64,000 nucleotides of DNA from JAGPCK01 sp041675505 (GTDB taxonomy: Bacteria > Bacteroidota > Bacteroidia > UKL13-3), in assembly GCA_041675505.1 (NCBI GenBank), contig JBAYTR010000008.1:145536-209535 (forward strand), given 5' to 3'. The notes under the pieces are model-generated. The model saw only the letters and a program-made list of their open reading frames with translations, ran no database searches and was not told the origin of the DNA. The position numbers and the translations under genes are program-made. Position 1 is the stretch's first letter; every line of letters begins with the position of its first letter. Below, piece after piece: positions 61,295-64,000 of the stretch.

Positions 61295-62653
61295 ATGCAA
61301 ACCAAACGCCTTTCGTTTACTGATTGCGTGATGCTGATTATGGGTTCCATGATTGGCTCCGGAATTTTTATTGTGCCCGCAGCCATGTCGCGCGAATTGA
61401 ATTCTCCCCTGCTGCTTTTACTGGCTTGGGGAGTAACTGCTCTGCTTACTGTTTTTGCTGCGTTAAGTTACGGTGAGCTGGCGGCCATGATGCCTAAAGC
61501 TGGCGGACAATATGTGTACCTGCGCGAAGCTTACGGCAAACTCTTTGGCTTTCTCTATGGCTGGACCTTGTTCACCGTTATTCAAACCGGAACCATCGCG
61601 GCCGTAGGTGTGGCATTTGCTAAATTCAGCGGAGTGTTTTTCCCGGCCATCTCGGATACCAACGTACTCTTCAGTATAGGCAGCTTGAACATCCAAACAC
61701 AACAGGTGCTTGCTATCATCATCGTGTGGATGCTTACGTTTTCAAATTTCAGAAGTGTGAAAAGCGGAGCACTGGTGCAAAATATTTTTACGGTAACTAA
61801 AATAGGAGCCATAGCCTTTATGATTATTGCCGGTGTGTGGTACATCAGCACCCATACCGCACAACAACCCGACTGGAGCCTGCCGCTTGATTTTTCATCG
61901 GTTGGTTTCTGGAGTATTTTCAGTGTGGCGCTGGTAGGTTCCATTTTCTCAGCCGATGCCTGGAACAACGTTACCTTTACCGGAAGTGAAATTGATAAAC
62001 CTGAACGCAACCTTCCCTTGTCGCTTATTGCCGGAACTTTGCTGGTGCTAAGTCTGTACTTTTTTATCAATTTAGTGTATTTAAAAGCCTTGCCCTTTGA
62101 AGCCATTCAACAGGCTCCATCCGACCGGGTAGGAACGCTCTTGCTGCAAACTGTATTTGGCGAAACAGGCATGTACCTGATGGCGGCTTTGATTATGATT
62201 TCTACGTTTGGATGTATAAACGGTTTAACACTTTCAGGCGGGCGTGTGTATTATGCCATGGCGTTGGACGGACTGTTTTTACCGCAAGCCAAAAAACTGA
62301 ATGCACACCATTCGCCCAAGGCAGCTTTAATTATGCAGGCTGTGTGGACCAGTGCCCTCACCCTCTCCGGCTCGTATGGTGATTTGCTCGACTACGTGGT
62401 GTTTGCTGTATTGCTGTTTTATATCCTAACCGTACTGGGCGTTTTTATCCTGCGCAAAAAACAACCTGATGCCATACGACCTTACAAAGTATGGGGCTAC
62501 CCTGTTGTGCCCGTAATATACATTTTACTTGCCCTGTTTATTTGCATCAGCTTACTTATTTACAAACCTGATTTTACGTACCCGGGATTGTATATTGTAT
62601 TGAGTGGTGTGCCGGTGTATTATGTGGTGAAATGGTTTTCGAAAAGTAAGTAA
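61295..62653 (+). CDS. APC-family amino acid permease
   Basis: This 452-residue protein has about 12 hydrophobic segments. The first holds the APC substrate-site motif MGSMIGSGIFIVPAAM, followed by AALSYGELAAMMPKAGGQYV and the YAKLFGFLYG-type loop (here EAYGKLFGFLYGWTLF). Later segments include SADAWNNVTFTGSEIDKPER. The layout is close to the L-type (LAT/SteT-like) amino acid exchangers of this superfamily. The substrate is unknown. A -7-like box ends 4 bases before the ATG. It stands alone between the repeat-rich spacer and an AT-rich gene pair. Confidence 0.92.
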   Translation: MQTKRLSFTDCVMLIMGSMIGSGIFIVPAAMSRELNSPLLLLLAWGVTALLTVFAALSYGELAAMMPKAGGQYVYLREAYGKLFGFLYGWTLFTVIQTGTIAAVGVAFAKFSGVFFPAISDTNVLFSIGSLNIQTQQVLAIIIVWMLTFSNFRSVKSGALVQNIFTVTKIGAIAFMIIAGVWYISTHTAQQPDWSLPLDFSSVGFWSIFSVALVGSIFSADAWNNVTFTGSEIDKPERNLPLSLIAGTLLVLSLYFFINLVYLKALPFEAIQQAPSDRVGTLLLQTVFGETGMYLMAALIMISTFGCINGLTLSGGRVYYAMALDGLFLPQAKKLNAHHSPKAALIMQAVWTSALTLSGSYGDLLDYVVFAVLLFYILTVLGVFILRKKQPDAIRPYKVWGYPVVPVIYILLALFICISLLIYKPDFTYPGLYIVLSGVPVYYVVKWFSKSK

Positions 62654-62732
62654 CGGTGAGGTTGGCGGGGACGGCAACCTTGGGCAAAGAGCACACATTT
62701 AGTCTCAACACATAATTTAAATTAAATTTGTG

Positions 62733-62740
62733 TATTTTTG
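62733..62740 (+). promoter_or_regulatory. Bacteroidota -7 box (TATTTTTG)
   Basis: An exact TAnnTTTG match lies 20 bases before the ATG at 62761, ahead of the two AT-rich genes. Confidence 0.5.
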
Positions 62741-62760
62741 AAGACTGACTTACTATTCAA

Positions 62761-63729
62761 ATGAAAGACTTTCTTGAATCCTTAAGGGAAAATGCTGTTT
62801 TTGTAAAACTAACATCCAAAGAAAAATATGGGGGGGCTGTTAGCGTTGAGGATATACTTAAAGTCCTCAAAAGTTTAACAGAATCATACAATAGTTTTAT
62901 TGAAGCTGAGTATTCAAAATTAACCACTCAACAAGACAGAAAAAAGCTAAAAAAAATCATTGAGGGTTTGTCTGACGAAAATACTCTTATGCTAGTCGAC
63001 TTGAAGTTTGAGAGTTGCAGCATGGCACTTACACCAAATACTAAAACTATATCTAATAATATTCCTAATATAAAAAACCAATTAGACTGGAAAAAGAAAT
63101 CATTTGAAATATATAAAAATGAAATTTTGCAAGCTGATTTCAATGATATTAAATTCTTAGATAAAATATCTTCAAAGTATTCTCCAAATGAGCGTTATAA
63201 GATATTCAAACCAATTATTGATGGTATTGCAGATAACAAAAATGCAACAACACTTTTCGGCTTCAACTCTTCTGCAATAAAAAAGCCCTTAGTAAAACCT
63301 AAACAATCTTCTTATAATACCCTTCTACCTGCTCCTGATAAATTTGATATCTTAATGGAAGCCCCGCTTACAAAAACAGCAATGGCAAAAGTTGAGATAA
63401 AAGGTGGAAAGGTCAAACCTAAAGTCATTGAACTTTTCGAGCAACTAAAATATCCATCAATACCTATTGAATCTGTTTTGTTTGGAGATAAAACATATTC
63501 ATTTAAACACCCACTATATTGTGATTTAATACACGAGGATGATTCTTATGGCCTCGAAAACAAACAAATTGGAATTTTCGCATTTGGAAAAACCGAACAA
63601 GAAGCTAGGGAATCATTTGCTGAAGAGTTCGATTATATCTATACACGTTATAACTCATTATCAACTGACAAACTTTCAGATGATGTTAGATACATCCGAG
63701 ATTATCTAAATTTGATTGTAAAGAAATAA
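62761..63729 (+). CDS. Unknown protein with HicB-like C-terminus, possible antitoxin
   Basis: This 322-residue protein is AT-rich and Lys/Asn-rich compared with its neighbours. The N-terminal 200 residues match nothing I know; they are mainly helical, with EYSKLTTQQDRKKLKKIIEG. The last 90 residues resemble a HicB-type fold: FKHPLYCDLIHEDDSYGLE, IGIFAFGKTEQEARESFAEE, then an acidic helical end, FDYIYTRYNSLSTDKL. The next gene starts 1 base after the stop and looks HicA-like, which supports a toxin-antitoxin pairing with an unusually extended antitoxin. The function is inference. Confidence 0.7.
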   Translation: MKDFLESLRENAVFVKLTSKEKYGGAVSVEDILKVLKSLTESYNSFIEAEYSKLTTQQDRKKLKKIIEGLSDENTLMLVDLKFESCSMALTPNTKTISNNIPNIKNQLDWKKKSFEIYKNEILQADFNDIKFLDKISSKYSPNERYKIFKPIIDGIADNKNATTLFGFNSSAIKKPLVKPKQSSYNTLLPAPDKFDILMEAPLTKTAMAKVEIKGGKVKPKVIELFEQLKYPSIPIESVLFGDKTYSFKHPLYCDLIHEDDSYGLENKQIGIFAFGKTEQEARESFAEEFDYIYTRYNSLSTDKLSDDVRYIRDYLNLIVKK

Positions 63730-63730
63730 A

Positions 63731-64000
63731 ATGTCTGCATTAGATAGCAAGAAAACGTTCAAAGCTCTTTGTAGCAAAGGCTTTGTAGAATCAGAACACA
63801 AAAGCAAAGATCACAAGAGAATAGAATTTTGGTATAATGGCACGCTTACTAGATGTAGAACAAAGTTCAGCCATAATAATCAGGAACTGAATGATTATCT
63901 AATAAGAGAAATGTCCAAACAGACTTATCTAACAAAAAAACAGTTTACTGATTTTGCAAAATGTACAATTTCCGAGTTAGAATACATAGAAATTCTAAAG
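63731..64000 (+). CDS. HicA-like protein, possible toxin, 3' end beyond window
   Basis: The ATG at 63731 follows the previous stop by one base, and 90 codons are open to the window edge. The sequence MSALDSKKTFKALCSKGFV, KDHKRIEFWYNG, TKFSHNNQELNDYLIREMS and LTKKQFTDFAKCTISELEY resembles a family of small HicA-like proteins whose beta strands carry HKR...YNG and T.FSH in place of the classic GSHH. HicA toxins cleave mRNA; here the assignment rests on that resemblance and the gene pairing. The stop codon is not in the window, so completeness is unknown. Confidence 0.65.
   Translation, partial: MSALDSKKTFKALCSKGFVESEHKSKDHKRIEFWYNGTLTRCRTKFSHNNQELNDYLIREMSKQTYLTKKQFTDFAKCTISELEYIEILK

Noticed and set aside
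1..64000. rRNA or tRNA genes
   Set aside because: No cloverleaf-sized conserved sequence or rRNA segment was recognised in any intergenic space; the gaps are mostly under 190 bases. A covariance-model scan would settle this.

Overview
This 64 kb window comes from the chromosome of a member of the Bacteroidota. Several independent signs agree. Promoters carry the Bacteroidota -7 box TAnnTTTG, with TTG about 19 nt upstream in the best case. Five proteins end in a type IX secretion (T9SS) type A sorting domain and one in the type B (gliding-associated, CHU_C) domain. There are two PorE-like T9SS proteins, a type III glutamine synthetase, a fused MurF-alanine racemase, and a propeller/Y_Y_Y sensor kinase. 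I cannot name a genus. I found no rRNA, tRNA, CRISPR array or insertion sequence.

Layout. 1-3504 (minus): a HmuY-like T9SS-exported protein followed by a TonB-dependent receptor that runs off the left edge, resembling a haem-uptake pair. 3693-10062: a DUF255/thioredoxin-fold protein, then a lipoprotein and a beta-barrel/TSP3/OmpA envelope protein. 10189-15556: apolipoprotein N-acyltransferase with a GNAT-like partner, a small membrane protein, an inositol-monophosphatase family enzyme and an exported choice-of-anchor V protein. 15715-23278: glutamine synthetase III, then two tandem PorE-like proteins and a MORN-repeat membrane protein, then a small membrane protein. 23374-31456 is mostly housekeeping: RlmN, a fatty acid desaturase, an Nfu-type Fe-S protein, a fasciclin lipoprotein, RecX, an MFS transporter and MurF-Alr.

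31468-35146: a small DUF559-like nuclease candidate, a frameshifted YHYH-domain gene and a MbnP/MbnH-like pair (di-haem peroxidase plus its presumed partner). 35356-42946: a YitT-family protein, UvrA, and a sensor kinase with its LuxR-type regulator. 42975-48203 (minus): a 1742-residue adhesin-like T9SS protein with about 13 PKD-like repeats. 48270-52155: a DUF2461 protein, an ECF sigma factor with an anti-sigma-like membrane protein that ends in a T9SS sorting domain, and a methyltransferase. 52229-59317 (minus): an exported endonuclease I, a transglutaminase-like protein and a paralogue that appears to have lost its catalytic Cys and His. 59405-62653: two alpha/beta hydrolases, a 540-base repeat-rich spacer and an amino-acid permease. 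62761-64000: an AT-rich pair resembling an extended HicB-like antitoxin and a HicA-like toxin, the second cut by the window edge.

Most of the window is envelope biology: T9SS machinery and cargo, lipoprotein maturation, peptidoglycan precursors and surface sensing. The least-described arrangements are the sigma factor paired with a T9SS-tagged anti-sigma-like protein, the MbnP/MbnH/YHYH cluster, the active/inactive transglutaminase pair and the toxin-antitoxin-like pair at the right edge. All functions are assigned by reading motifs by eye; no database search was run.
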